Shown here in pieces: positions 32,241-43,369 of a stretch of DNA of 64,000 nt. Numbering within the stretch: position 1 is the stretch's first letter; the number at the start of each line of letters is the position of its first letter. Origin of the DNA: Cyrtodaria siliqua (lineage: Eukaryota; Mollusca; Bivalvia; Adapedonta; Hiatellidae); NCBI GenBank assembly GCA_037043455.1, contig JAWPHD010010355.1:30554-94553 (forward strand), read 5' to 3'. The notes under the pieces were generated by a model. That model searched no databases, had not been told where the DNA came from, and saw nothing but the letters and a program-made list of their open reading frames with translations. Both the position numbers and the translations under genes were made by a program.

Positions 32241-32529
32241 TGCGAAAGATTATCCAAGAGTAAACGTAGACAGAAACCCAGAAGGACAACAAGAACATCT
32301 TACTAACGCAGAACGTCCAACACTTGTGAATGACATTATGATGGGTAACAGTAACCTTACAGAAGGTGACATTAGCATTTTGTGCAATTTTCCCTTCAAT
32401 GTTGATGAATTAGCCAAGGGAATATTAACTCCAAATACAACTAACAAAGTACAGAAGTGTACAACTCTGATCCTTTATAATACGAAGTATGGACTATGGT
32501 CAAGCAGTCAGGACCAACCAGGTAATTAA
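32241..32529 (+). pseudogene. Possible coding fragment (unknown)
   Basis: After a TAA the plus frame is open for about 95 codons with a balanced residue mix (YPRVNVDRNPEG, LVNDIMMGNSNLTEGDI, FNVDELAKGILTPNTTN). It stops soon after a donor-like ccag|gtaatt (32520). No pyrimidine tract or acceptor precedes it. It could be a terminal piece of an old insertion or a captured exon; I cannot name a family. Confidence 0.25.
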
Positions 32530-32690
32530 CAAGGCTATTAACACTAATTATCACTAATGAAACACTAATTAATTCATCTAATTAACCAGAAATATTCTTC
32601 TCACCAAAGACCATACATAAACCAGCAGACAGCCAATAAATCATAAGAGGTGACATTGTCAAATATCACCTGCATGACACTGTTTGTTTG

Positions 32691-32940
32691 AATGGCTTTT
32701 TCGTCATTTTTAGCACATTTTAGGCCATATAATATGACGGTCACTTTTTTGTGGTGGAGGCAGATCACCTCGTTTTTCCTGGGTGTTCTAGAACCAGTAC
32801 TGCATACCTCCCGCCATCCGTAAGAATAGACAGTTTCTCACTTACAAGTTAAGCTCCCAGTGGGATTCGAACTCACACCGGTCACAGGTGAGAACGTTAC
32901 TGAAGACAGTGTAACAATATACACTGATCCACCATCAGGG
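32691..32940 (-). mobile_element. SINE-2, near full-length
   Basis: Minus-strand copy: cattttaggccatataatat, gacggtcacttttttgtggt, gaaccagtactgcatacctc, ccgccatccgtaagaataga, agtgggattcgaactcacac, ending near ccaccatcagggc. The tail is not a clean aaac repeat. Confidence 0.9.
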
Positions 32941-32979
32941 CTTGTAAAAGAACCCGAGGAATTTATTTGGTATTGCCTA

Positions 32980-33014
32980 TTATGTATGTAATGTATGTAT
33001 GTATGTATGTATGG
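32980..33014. repeat. (GTAT)n microsatellite
   Basis: gtatgtatgtatgtatgtat run. Confidence 0.95.
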
Positions 33015-33026
33015 GGTTCGTCGCTT

Positions 33027-33228
33027 TTAACCCTTCGCTGCCTCAGTCAAAAACGATCTTACGACCAGACTGTAGGCTTAATCAACATGCACACAATGTG
33101 CAGGCTGATCAGGGTTACAATGTTCCCACTCAGAATGTTTTCCAAAAACGTATAAAATACTACCGGAAAATTTAAATTAATTTTTTTTAGCAGCATTAAA
33201 TTTTGAAATTTGGCAGCCAAAGAGTTAA
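33027..33228. mobile_element. MITE-B, TTAA-flanked
   Basis: About 200 bp bounded by TTAA (33027-33030, 33225-33228). Inverted ends are CCCTTCGCTGCC and, on the other strand, CTCTTTGGCTGCC. The middle shares gcaggctgatcagggttaca with MITE-A. No coding. A likely piggyBac-type MITE (inference). Confidence 0.75.
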
Positions 33229-33274
33229 GACTCTTTCAATCATATCACGATGTTGTCTACTTGTGACAGGAGCT

Positions 33275-33490
33275 CTATGCTCAACCTTATACAGTGCTGC
33301 CACAATGGAATACCACGGGCTGGACACACGACATGATACCCCACCCAGTCACGTTATTATGACACCGGGCTGACCAGTCCTAGCACTACCCTTTATATGC
33401 TGAATGTCAAGCGAGGGAGCTACCAGTACTATTTTATAAAGTCTTTGGTAGGAACCAACCGGGGATTGTCACTGACGCTCTTCCGTCACA
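33275..33490 (-). mobile_element. SINE-3 copy, head truncated
   Basis: acagtgctgccacaatggaa, taccccacccagtcacgtta, gaccagtcctagcactaccc, tttatatgctgaatgtcaag, ttttataaagtctttggtag. It ends before the B box. This copy holds the single-copy ancestor of the 39-bp satellite. Confidence 0.85.
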
Positions 33491-34258
33491 TTTTCCCTTT
33501 TCTGGGAGCAGATAAAACTATACATAAAGTGCTGATGAGTCATTTAACATCAACTTTCTATGAGCATCTACAATACTGTCAATATTTGCTCACCTCAGTG
33601 CATGCTTGTTTGTTTAATATTCCGAATTTAATAAGCGTTTGTTTTATGATATTCTATTTCAAAGTTTAAGTTTGATATCAATTTAAGGGGATGTAAATTG
33701 TTTGAGTGTGAACACAGACATATTAATAAATTTGTTATTAGCTAGGTCTGTGGTGCCTGAGAGCAGAGAAATATCCTCATCTAGCTTTGTGTTCATGGCT
33801 GTGAAGATATTTTTTGTTCTTAATGCATAAATCTCATTGAAAAAAGCACAGAAAATTAAATGTAATCAGCTTGACAAATAATGCAGTTGAGGGCTGTGAA
33901 GATATTTTTTACAAAATGGGTCACCCACACTGAAAAAAGCACCAAAAAATTAAAAGTAATCTACTTGACAAATAAATTTTATCTACTGAAAATTGCTCTT
34001 TCAACATGATATGGAATCGTAAAACATTTTCACAGTCAGTGACAGCAGCCTAACCATTTTCCTTACTGACTTCTTATGCTTAAAGAAATTATCCTGCCAA
34101 CAACAGTCAAATTTTACAACATATGTACACCATTTCTAAACCTACTGATGACGATAGAGGTATATATATAACTTACATATTTCGAAAATCCAAACTCTGT
34201 AGACACAATATAAACGGCTTTAACCAGCCAGACCAAACCCCAAAACTGAAGTGTCGAA
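33491..34258. other. No gene; one small duplication
   Basis: 33780-33990 has a two-copy repeat (gctgtgaagatattttttrc, aaaaaagcac.raaaattaaa). Otherwise AT-rich and featureless. Confidence 0.55.
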
Positions 34259-34360
34259 TTAAAGGGGTTGATGCACTATTTTCAAACAAGGTTTACTTTA
34301 AAGGGCTATGAAAAACTTGAAAAAAGCTGAAAGAATTATCAAAATGCCATGAAAAAATTA
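34259..34360 (+). mobile_element. FB-D solo end
   Basis: ttaaaggggttgatgcacta, ttttcaaacaagg, aagggctatgaaaaacttga, aaaaagctgaaagaattatc. Only one arm is present. Confidence 0.8.
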
Positions 34361-35093
34361 TGTCAACTCACAATTCATTTTACACATATTCAATCATGGG
34401 TATTTTAAGAACCCATGAAAAATCCTATGCTTCTAGTTGGCACATATACATTATTATATGACCTAAGCACCTGGATAGTTTTGATAAACGGTTTGGTAGT
34501 GTAATTTTGCCATTATTTGGCGGTCTATTTTTCCCATCAAAGTTCATGAGCATCCCAACAAGAGATATAAATTTGAAATAGACGGTCTAGCATTAAGTAT
34601 AATTCCCCCAAAACGAAAGTCCAATACTGAAATGCATGATGTAATTAAAGAATTAAATAAAGATTCTGTCACTTTAACCTTTTCTGTTTCAAAGCTTTAC
34701 GACATTTTTTTTTTCAATTTGTGAGAAATGTAAGTATAAACAAGACAGTACATTTCAGGAATATCTATAGTGATTTTGTACTTTAAATTTATGTCTTTCA
34801 AGCAACCTAGTTGACCATCTCAAAAAGTATTTATGAAGATTAAACCTTTTTTCTTCAGAATATCCGTGAAGATCTGGGTAGCTTTAAGTCTGTATTTTTT
34901 CATTCAGTTTTTATGATGTTTGGGTCAATTTGATTTTTGTGTGTTATCTGTTTGAAAAATGTGCCAAAAGAGCATCTGCGGTGGGTGTAATCTTCCCATC
35001 TTGATTCCAGAAGATAAGTTTTACTTATCTCAACAGCATCCACCAAAACAAATCATTTTTTGTTTAAATGCAACTTGCAATTAATGTTACAAT
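34361..35093. other. No gene seen
   Basis: AT-rich sequence. No repeat pair or coding stretch recognised. Confidence 0.5.
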
Positions 35094-35094
35094 G

Positions 35095-35125
35095 TAGGGG
35101 GGGGGGGGGGGGGGGGGGGGGGGGG
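35095..35125. repeat. Poly-G run, about 31 bases
   Basis: Uninterrupted G run followed by aggga. The length may be an assembly estimate. Confidence 0.95.
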
Positions 35126-35129
35126 AGGG

Positions 35130-35258
35130 AGCCCAATACCTCCTGTTTTGTATAATGCAAGTCCAATACATCCTGTTTTGTATAATGCAAGTCCAATACA
35201 TCCTGTTTTGTATAATACAAAGTCCAATACATAATGTTTTGTATAACGCAAGTCCCTT
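35130..35258. repeat. 30-bp tandem repeat, about 4 copies
   Basis: tccaatacatcctgttttgt followed by ataatgcaag, with a degenerate last copy. Confidence 0.94.
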
Positions 35259-35359
35259 TTTGTGTGCTCAAGTTGTCATTGTTTTTTTTTTAACAGAAGA
35301 GATGTTAAGGTCTCCTCCAAAGTTCTTTGGACAAAGTTGTATGTGTGTCTTATACTAAG

Positions 35360-37925
35360 ATTTATAGCACTGCCTTTGTATATTGCAATGATAAACATGT
35401 GACTGACTGTCTTTGTATATTGCAATGATAGACATGTGACTGTCTTTGTATATGGCAATGACAGACATGTGACTGTCTTTGTATATGTCAATGATAGACA
35501 TGTGACTGTCTTTGTATATGGCAATGACAGACATGTGACTGTCTTTGTATATGTCAATGATAGCCATGTGACTGTCTTTGTATATGGCAATGATAGATAT
35601 GTGATTGTCTATGTATATTGCAATGATAGACATGTGACTGTCTTTGTATATGGCAATGATAGACATGTGACTGTCTTTGTATATGGCAATGATAGACATG
35701 TGACTGTCTTTGTATATGGCAATGATAAACATGTGACTGTCTTTGTATATGGCAATGATAGACATGTGACTGTCTTTGTATATGGCAATGATAGATATGT
35801 GACTGTCTTTGTATATGGCAATGACAGACATGTGACTGTCTTTGTATATGGCAATGATAGAAGTGTGACAACCTTGGTATGTGGCAATGGTAGACATGTG
35901 ACTGTCTTTGTATTATGGTAATGATAGACATGTGACTGTCTTTGTATATGGCAATGATAGATATGTGACTGTCTTTGTATATGGCAATGACAGACATGTG
36001 ACTGTCTTTGTATATGGCAATGATAGAAGTGTGACAACCTTGGTATGTGGCAATGGTAGACATGTGACTGTCTTTGTATTATGGCAATGATAGACATGTG
36101 ACTGTCTTTGTATATGGCAATGATAGACATGTGACTGTCTTTGTTTATGGCAATGATAGACATGTGACTGTCTTTGTATATGGCAATGATATATGTGTGA
36201 CAATCTTTGTATATGACAATGATAAACATATGGCAGTCTCTATATATGGCAATGATAGACATGTGGCCGTCTTTGTATATGGCAATGATAGACATGTGAT
36301 TGTCTTTGTATATGGCAATGATAGACATGTGACTGTCTTTGTATATGGCAATGATATATGTGTGACAATCTTTGTATATGACAATGATAAACATATGGCT
36401 GTCTCTATATATGGCAATGATAGACATGTGAGTGCCTTTGTATATGGCATTGATAGACATGTGACTGCTTTTGTATATGGCAAATATAGATGTGTGACAA
36501 TTTGTATATGGCAATGATAGACATGTGAGTGCCTTTGTATATGGCAATGATGGACATGTGACTGCTTTTGTATATGGCAAATATAGATGTGTGACAATTT
36601 GTATATGGCAATGATAGACATGTGAGTGCCTTTGTATATGGCGATGATAGACATGTGACTGCTTTTGTATATGGCAAAGATAGATGTGTGACAACCTTTT
36701 TATATTGCAAATGATAGAAATGTGACAACCTTTGTATATGGCAATTATATGCATGTGACAGCCTTTGTATATGGCAGTGATAGACATATGTGACTGTCTT
36801 TGTATACGGCAATGATAGACATGTGACTGTATATGGCAATGATAAACATGAGGTAACTTCGTATATGGCAAAGATAGACATGTGGCAGCCTTTGTCCATG
36901 GCAATGATAGACATGTGACTCCCTTTGTATATGCCATTGTTATGCATGTGACAGCCTTTGTATATGGCACTGATAGACATATGTGACTGTCTTTGTATAT
37001 GGCAATGATATACATGATAGACATGTGACTTTATATGGCAATGATAAACATAAGGTAACTGATAGATATGTGATTGTCTATGTATATGGCAAAGATAGAC
37101 ATGTGGCAGCCTTTGTCCATGGCAATGATAGACATGTGACTGCCTTTGTATATGTCAATGACAGACATGTGACTGCCTTTGGATAAGTCAATGACAGACA
37201 TGTGACTGCCTTTGTATAGTATGGCAATGATAAACATGTGACTGCCTTTGTATATTGCAATTATAGGCATGTGACTGCCTTTGTATAGGTCAATGATAGA
37301 CCAGGGACTGCCTTTGCATATGGCAATGATAGACATGTGACTGCCTTTGTTTTATGGCAATGACAGAAATGTGACTGCCTTTGTATATGTCAATGGTAGA
37401 CATGTGACTGTTTTATGTGGCAATGATAGACATGTGACTGCCTTTGTATATGTCAATGACAGACATGTGACTGCCTTTGTATATTATGGCAATGATAGAC
37501 ATGTGACTGCCTTTGTATATTGCAATTATAGGCATGCGACTGCCTTTGTATATGGCAATGATAGACATGTGACTGCCTTTGTATATGGCAATGGCAGACA
37601 TGTGACTGCCTTTGTATATGGCAATGACTAGACATGTGACAATCTTTGTATAGGGCAAATGTTCTACATGTGACTGCCTTTGTATATTATGGCATGATAG
37701 ACATGTGACTGCCTTTGTATATTGCAATTATAGGCATGCGACTGGCCGTTTCTATATGGCAATGGCAGACATGTGACTGTTTTATGTGGCAATGATAGAC
37801 ATGTGAACTGCCTTTGTATATGGCAATGATAGACATGTGACTGCCTTTGTATATGGCAATGACAGACATGTGACTGCCTTTGTATATGGCAATGATAGAC
37901 ATGTGACCGTCTTGTGTAAATGGTA
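35360..37925. repeat. 33-bp minisatellite, about 77 copies
   Basis: The unit is tgactgtctttgtatatggc followed by aatgatagacatg. The left half has tgactgtc and the right half tgactgcc. 165-bp (five-unit) blocks are duplicated: tgtgacaatctttg at 36191 and 36356, and a gaagtgtgacaaccttggta block at about 35870 and 36030. Eleven codons per unit give HVTVFVYGNDR-type open frames and long minus-strand frames; these are repeat artefacts. The right end has many indels. Confidence 0.96.
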
Positions 37926-38345
37926 ATGATAATAAATCACAAATTCATTTGTGTAAGGCATAGGACATGTGAGAAAACAGTGTCTCAGCTGTGAACAAAT
38001 TAGTACACCACCACCACCACTATGGGCAGCACATTAAAGCCAGATAAAGCAGAATACTTTTTTTTAAACATGACTGTGTCCTTAGTAATCCTTTTGTGAC
38101 AAACATATCTATGAAGTTGTAAAGCATTGTGTCTTGCAGTTGTAGATATATAAGCTTACATTCAAAAGTTTTGGCTAAGACAAGGGCAGACATGTTGGTA
38201 AAAATACAACCAACAGTTATGGAACCTGATTAAATCATCCTTTTGTGGCAAAAAACAAATATTGGGGAAGTTCATAACATTGCGAATCATTTTTTTAAGA
38301 TATAAGCTGACATAAACAATACATTAACCATTAAATTTTGGCTAA
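37926..38345. other. No gene seen
   Basis: Short caccaccaccaccac run near 38005-38020, then AT-rich filler. Confidence 0.5.
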
Positions 38346-38347
38346 TA

Positions 38348-38626
38348 CTATAGTGGTACGAGTATTAACTTTCATACCCCATCCAACCCCTTCTCCAAGA
38401 AGGAAAAACGGGGTTGGCTGGGGTATGAAATAAAACCTTAATTTCAGCTTAAAAGGTTTGCATAATGTAAAACTAAAACATTTAATAGGTAATTTTAAGC
38501 AGGTTATCACATTTTTCCAGTAAAAAATATTTTTAAACATGTTTTATTGTCAAAATATCCGTTATAAAATCCTGCTAATATAAGCTTTTCCATCGCTTAA
38601 TGGAATTAAGCCAAGGACACGTAATG
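38348..38626. mobile_element. MITE-E, near complete
   Basis: Left gtggtacgagtattaacttt, hairpin cataccccatccaacccctt / ggggttggctggggtatgaa, then ggttatcacatttt, tgttttattgtcaaaatatc, tcctgctaatataagctttt, right end ggacacgtaatg. Compare 44482-44750. Confidence 0.85.
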
Positions 38627-38815
38627 GTAAGGGGAAAATAAATTACCCAGAGGTATAGGTCCTTAGTAAATCATGTATTTTTGGCAAATATATAAATCTC
38701 TAAAATTTCATATCTTTGCAACGTATAGTTGCAGAGTATGCATGTATGGGGTTTCATGTCACTTTTACAACCTACTGGCCATATCTCAATGGTGCCTACT
38801 CGTAACAGTGAGCTC

Positions 38816-39024
38816 ATTCATAAACTTTATAGTGCTGCCACACTGGAATACCATGTCATAGACACATGACATGATACCCCACCCAGTCATATTATACTGA
38901 CACTGGGCCAAAAAATCCTATTAGCACTATTTTAATTAAGTCTTTGGTATGACCTGGTTGGAAATTGAACCCTTGACCTCCCATATGCAAGGCAGATATT
39001 CTACCACTCAGCCACCATTGCAGT
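38816..39024 (-). mobile_element. SINE-3 with tRNA-like head
   Basis: On the minus strand the head reads gcaatggtggctgagtggta, gaatatctgccttgcatatg, ggaggtcaagggttcaattt (A box TGGCTGAGTGGTAGAATA, B box GGTTCAATTTC). The body follows with ttaagtctttggtatg and gataccccacccagtca in plus-strand order. Confidence 0.88.
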
Positions 39025-39032
39025 TTGTACAG

Positions 39033-39152
39033 CTGAGATACAAGTTTACAAGCAAAAGGTCAACTGGATGGGACGCCAACGAAATCGAAAATGATGACAG
39101 CGACAAATGGGTGTGTATAATTATAGCTCTACATATTCTTCGAATAGTCAAG
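39033..39152 (+). CDS. Weak candidate exon
   Basis: A plus-strand stretch between ttgtacag and a donor-like gtcaag|gtaaaa is open in one frame, with a mixed-charge peptide (LRYKFTSKRSTGWDANEIEN, then DDSDKW). It starts right next to the SINE-3 head. No family is recognised and the acceptor lacks a pyrimidine tract. Confidence 0.15.
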
Positions 39153-39780
39153 GTAAAAATGAATCGTTTTCTAGAAAAACCGATGAAATCGCAGAAGTAT
39201 AGTAGGATCTTCACAAAACGTTACTACCAAATATGTCCAAGATAAACAAATACAACACTATCACTACTATCACATACAAAACGACATTTAGAAAAACTAT
39301 TTATGTCGTAAAACAATAACATACAATAAATCTCTCCATATCCTTAAATAATACCAACCACATCTGTAAATCACTTTCTTATATCCTTAAACAAATTCCA
39401 GTATCACATTATTACAAAATAACAAGGAACAGCGAAGGGGAAAAAACACATGTACAAAATAAATCCAAGTTTTCCGTCTCAGCATCACATAAATCTATCA
39501 CTTCATCACCAAATGCATACCTAATGTATCGATATCCTTAAAAAAAAAAATCCATTCACAAATGTTAAAACATTGATTATTTACCATGTAAGACAAATCA
39601 TGGGGGAGTAGAAATATAAAGTTCACAATAACAGTGAAATATTAACCTGGCAGTAAGCAGAATTTAGAATACATCTATATCAAGTCCACAGCTGATTCTG
39701 TATTTTCCCATATTCCCCTCTAGTGCTATAGAAAATCAATGGAGACAAGGGTAAGGTTACTATGTGATTATAATAATCTA
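39153..39780. other. No gene seen
   Basis: A-rich sequence with short 'cacatacaaaa' type runs. Nothing recognised. Confidence 0.5.
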
Positions 39781-40375
39781 GTCAGTATCACCATCAGTTA
39801 AAGGTGGACTGCCTCACAGCCACTGGGATTACTCCTTAAAGGGGCACAGACTACAGACACAAAATGTATCATCATCATTTAAAGGTATACCGCCTCACAG
39901 CTGATGGAATTACTTCTTAAAGGGGAACTGACTACAGACAAAATGAGTATCACCATCAGTTAAAGGTGGACTGCATCACAGCCACTGGTATTACTCCTTA
40001 AAGGGGCAAAGACTACAGACACAAAAGGTATCATCATCAGTTAATCAGTATCACCCATCAGTTAAAAGTGGACTGCCTCAAAGACACTGAGATTACTCCT
40101 TAAAGGGGCACAAACTACAGACAAAAAAGGTATCATCATCAGTTAAAGGTGCACTGCCTCACAGCTGATGGGATTAATTCTCAAAGGGAAACTGACTATA
40201 GCCAAAATGAGTATCATCATCAGTTAAAGGTGGACTGCCTCACAGCCACTGAAGATTACTCCTTAAAGGGGCACAGACTACAGACAAAAAAAAAGGTATC
40301 ATCATCATTTAAAGGTATACTGCCTCACAGCTGATGAGATTAATTCTTAAAGGGGCAATGACTACAGACAAAAGG
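39781..40375. repeat. ~85-bp tandem repeat, about 7 copies
   Basis: gtatcatcatcagttaaagg, tggactgcctcacagccact, ggattactccttaaaggggc and acagactacagacaaaa recur every 75-86 bp. Two sub-types alternate (agccactg and agctgatg), giving a ~165-bp dimer. Confidence 0.92.
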
Positions 40376-40620
40376 ATATTAAAGGGAAACTGTCTGCAGA
40401 GTTATGAGACTTTCAAAGATTCATATGTCCACTGTATACAATGAGGTACTGACTACAGACAAAAAGGGATTTTCAGGGATCAACATATTAAAGGGAACTG
40501 TCTGCAGAGTTATGAGATTTTCAGAGATTCGTAACCAGACGAAAAGGATTCTTTAGGGATCAAATCAAATAAAGGGTTTGCAGAGTTATTAGATTTTTCA
40601 GCGATCGATAAATAAAAGGT
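40376..40620. repeat. Degenerate ~100-bp repeats, 3 copies
   Basis: ttaaagggaaactgtctgca, gagttatgagactttcaaag is repeated near 40487 and 40570 with decay. It shares gactacagacaaaa with the 85-bp array to its left. Confidence 0.75.
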
Positions 40621-40753
40621 ATTTATCCAGTATAAGATTGCTATGACATAAAATAATCTAGACAAAATAGCCAACAGATAAAATTACACTTAGAATAAAT
40701 AAATGGTAAAAGGTCATGTTATTACAGAATGCGAAAAAGGGAACACCATCTCA

Positions 40754-40906
40754 GTTTGTTTGTTTGGTGTTTAACGTCATTTTCCAGCACATGTTAGACT
40801 ATGTATGATGGTTGACTTTTTGTGGTGGTGATTACAAGTTGAGCTCCTAGTGGGATTTGAACCTGCAGCAGTGATAGTACAGAAGTTTAACAAAGCAATG
40901 GAGGCA
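40754..40906 (-). mobile_element. SINE-2 with internal deletion
   Basis: The tail gtttgtttgtttggtgttta, ctttttgtggtggtg joins directly to attacaagttgagctcctag and tgggatttgaacctgc. The middle (gaccaccc... to ...actttctc) is gone. Confidence 0.88.
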
Positions 40907-41157
40907 CTTTTCCAGTCATGAGGAACTGTCTTCACATGGACATGAGACTGTGGATTATAATTAATGTTTACGCTTTTGTCGACACCGTATTAAGCTTGCT
41001 ACAGACATATGTTAAGTCCCAGGTTGATTTTTTTCAGACTTACCTTTTTGAGGTAATGTTTGTTCTAAAAATCACACGTTTTTTTCCACACTCAACAATT
41101 CAAAATACATATCTTGACCTATATTTTTGTATTAACCAATAAGGAATTTGCCGAAAA

Positions 41158-41453
41158 ATAACTGAATTGGATGTTGTTTAATGGCTAATCTACACATTAT
41201 GGATTATTTAGAGCTGCCCCAGAGAGAAGGAAAGGATATACAGGAAACGTTCATATTCTTACTATAAACTAATAGACTCCTACGATTCTGAACATCTATT
41301 CGGTCCAAGGTCTGACTCCATTGCACGGGACCCTCCGGTTTATGCCCACATTCGATGGACGAGGCTAAAATGCAAGTGTCTTGTCCTCTAAGAAAAGAAC
41401 TCCAAGAACATGTAGATGAAACTCAGGCTTGAAACCAGATCCTTCAGATTTCA
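41158..41453 (-). mobile_element. SINE-1, diverged copy
   Basis: gaattggatgttgtttaatg, gagctgccccagagagaagg, tagactcctacgattctgaa, acgggaccctccggtttatg, gatggacgaggcta, gaaactcaggcttgaaacca (degraded B box). The head end passes into a 27-bp repeat. Confidence 0.85.
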
Positions 41454-41545
41454 AGGCAGTTATACAGGAGCAGTTTACCAAGGCAGTTATACAGGAGCAG
41501 TTTACCAAAGAAGTTATACAGGAGCAGTTTACCAAGGCAGATTTA
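41454..41545. repeat. 27-bp tandem repeat, 3 copies, at the SINE-1 head
   Basis: aaggcagttatacaggagca followed by gtttacc. It starts where the tRNA-like head of the neighbouring SINE-1 copy should continue (tttcaaggcagttatac). Confidence 0.88.
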
Positions 41546-42045
41546 AATACCCATGATAAATATGTGACAATATTTTATTGGGAATATGTGTAGCAGGGAC
41601 AATATCTTTATTAACAATTTTTCAAGTTGCAGAACGCTGTATATACATATATGTACAACATCATTCATCCAATGATAGGGATCTGTCCCCCATATTGTCA
41701 GGATGTAAGTAATTAATTCATGTACATCCTCCAGTCTGTGTCAGAGATGTCAGTCATGAATCAATAGGTGCATATTATACAAACTGTATCATGCGGTTGT
41801 AATCTGGCTAATAATTTTATAAATGATTGTGTAGAACACGAAGCGCCAATAGTGGTGCGAACGCTGGACTGCCAACTTTTACCGCACAAATGATAATAAA
41901 CATGTGTGCCAAGTGACAAAGCTTCCCAGCAATTTGTTTTTGAGAAATGAGGAAAAAAAACACTTTTAATCAACAACTTTAAAAAACGGACAGACGGACA
42001 GACGGACAGATCGACGAAATTCATCAAACCATAAGATCTGGATAA
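41546..42045. other. No gene; repeat remnants
   Basis: 41985-42040 holds a ggacagacggacagacggac run and tcgacgaaattcatcaaacc, probably the terminal part of another dispersed element. No coding is seen. Confidence 0.5.
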
Positions 42046-42560
42046 AAACAAGAGCCCAAGAGGGCTCTTATAACATCAATGAAGCGAGTGACTGCAATTT
42101 ACGTTTCTTTGAAAGTTTTGGGCAAAATACAACATTTTTAACTTAAATCAAGGGCCATAACTAAAAAATCTGGTAAAGTTTGGTAAAGATCTGATGAAAA
42201 ATGAAGGCCCTATCATATTAACGAGGCAACTATAGTATTTCTAATAAAATCAAGGGCCATAACTCCACTGTTACTGTGCAAGTTTAATAAAGATCAAACA
42301 ATAAATGAATGTGCGAGAGATTTCACAAGGCTTAAGATGGCATTTTTCAGCAAAACAAGGGCCATAACTCCGGTGTTACTCATCCTATCTGGCTGGTTTT
42401 CGAACTTGTCCGAGCTTTATTGATATAAAGACACTGGCAAAGTTTCGTAAAGAGCCAATTAATAATGAAGGCCCTAGAGTGTTCGCAAGACAAAAGTTAA
42501 CTGACGACGGACGGACAACGAAACTGAAGGTGATGAATACCCCCGCTGAAATTTTGTCAT
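42046..42560 (+). mobile_element. Dispersed 'CAAGA' element
   Basis: Starts aacaagagcccaagagggct (with its own small hairpin, gagccc..gggctc). It has three aagggccataact modules (42150, 42248, 42357) and ends near gacggacggacaacgaaact, gaaattttgtcataa. It is related in layout to the elements at 15495, 44760 and 53196. No coding. Confidence 0.65.
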
Positions 42561-42950
42561 AATTCTGTAATAAATTAGGCAATCAACAATGGGTGATGTA
42601 GAGGGATATAAGGTCATCAGTTGTTATGTGTATATGAAGTTTGGGAACAACCCATTCAATACTCTTTGAGGAATGCAAGTAATGAAAATGTGTTATGGGA
42701 TGCAATGCGATGGGACAAAAATATGTTACGCGACGGGACGCGATGGGATGCGATGGGACATTACAGACAACATGATTCCTATATAGCCCACACTTCACAT
42801 TGTGAAAGCGGGGGTATAATGATTATGCTTGAAGTCAGTAAACAAAAGGCACTCACATGCTTCTTATATTTCAATAATCAAGGGCAATAACTCTGTAACC
42901 AATATGTCAGTTCGCTTATTGTTGAACTCATCTAAGATCTTATTGAAACA

Positions 42951-43114
42951 ATTGAACTGAATTGGATTTTATAGTCGCACCAACAGCTAAGGTCATATGG
43001 CGACTTTCCAGCTTCCATTGGTGGAGAAACCCAGGTGCCCCTCCGGGCAATTTTCGAGCACGGTCGGGCACCTGGGTAGAACCACCGACGTTCCGCAAGC
43101 CAGCTGGATTGATT
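42951..43114 (-). mobile_element. SINE-4, intact reference copy
   Basis: 164 bp flanked by an 11-bp duplication, TTATTGAAACA (42940-42950, 43115-43125). Minus strand: ccagctggcttgcggaacgt, cggtggttctacccaggtgc, gccatatgaccttagctgtt, ggtgcgactataaaatccaa, tail ttcagttcaatt. A strong hairpin CAGGTGCCC/GGGCACCTG lies inside. I see no clear A box and B box, so its promoter class is open. Confidence 0.88.
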
Positions 43115-43169
43115 TTATTGAAACAAACCTTCAAATCAAATACGGTGAAAATCCAAATCTACTTAATGC

Positions 43170-43366
43170 TTAACCCGCTACATATATATAATGGACCGTT
43201 CTTTCTTTGAATTAAGACCATACCATTTTTGTGACAAAGGGGTGTTTTGGGGAAAATGACTGATCAGCAGCCATACATTGTAAACCCTGATCAGCCTGTG
43301 AGTTACTCGCAGGCTGATCTGGGTTTAAAATGGACGCAAAGGCTATTATAATCATGCTAAACCGTT
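43170..43366 (+). mobile_element. MITE-A copy
   Basis: TTAACCCGCTACATATATAT at the left. Inside are gtgttttggggaaaatgact, gatcagcagcc and the palindrome gatcagcctgtgagttactc / gcaggctgatc. The right end is degraded (tcatgctaaaccgtta). Confidence 0.88.
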
Positions 43367-43369
43367 ACA

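Noticed and set aside
35609..37024. 471-codon minus-strand frame and several overlapping frames
   Set aside because: All are translations of the 33-bp satellite; several frames are open at once, as expected for a repeat of 11 codons.
41761..42051. 96-codon minus-strand frame as a gene
   Set aside because: It covers a gacggacagacgg run and dispersed-repeat remnants; the frame is likely fortuitous.
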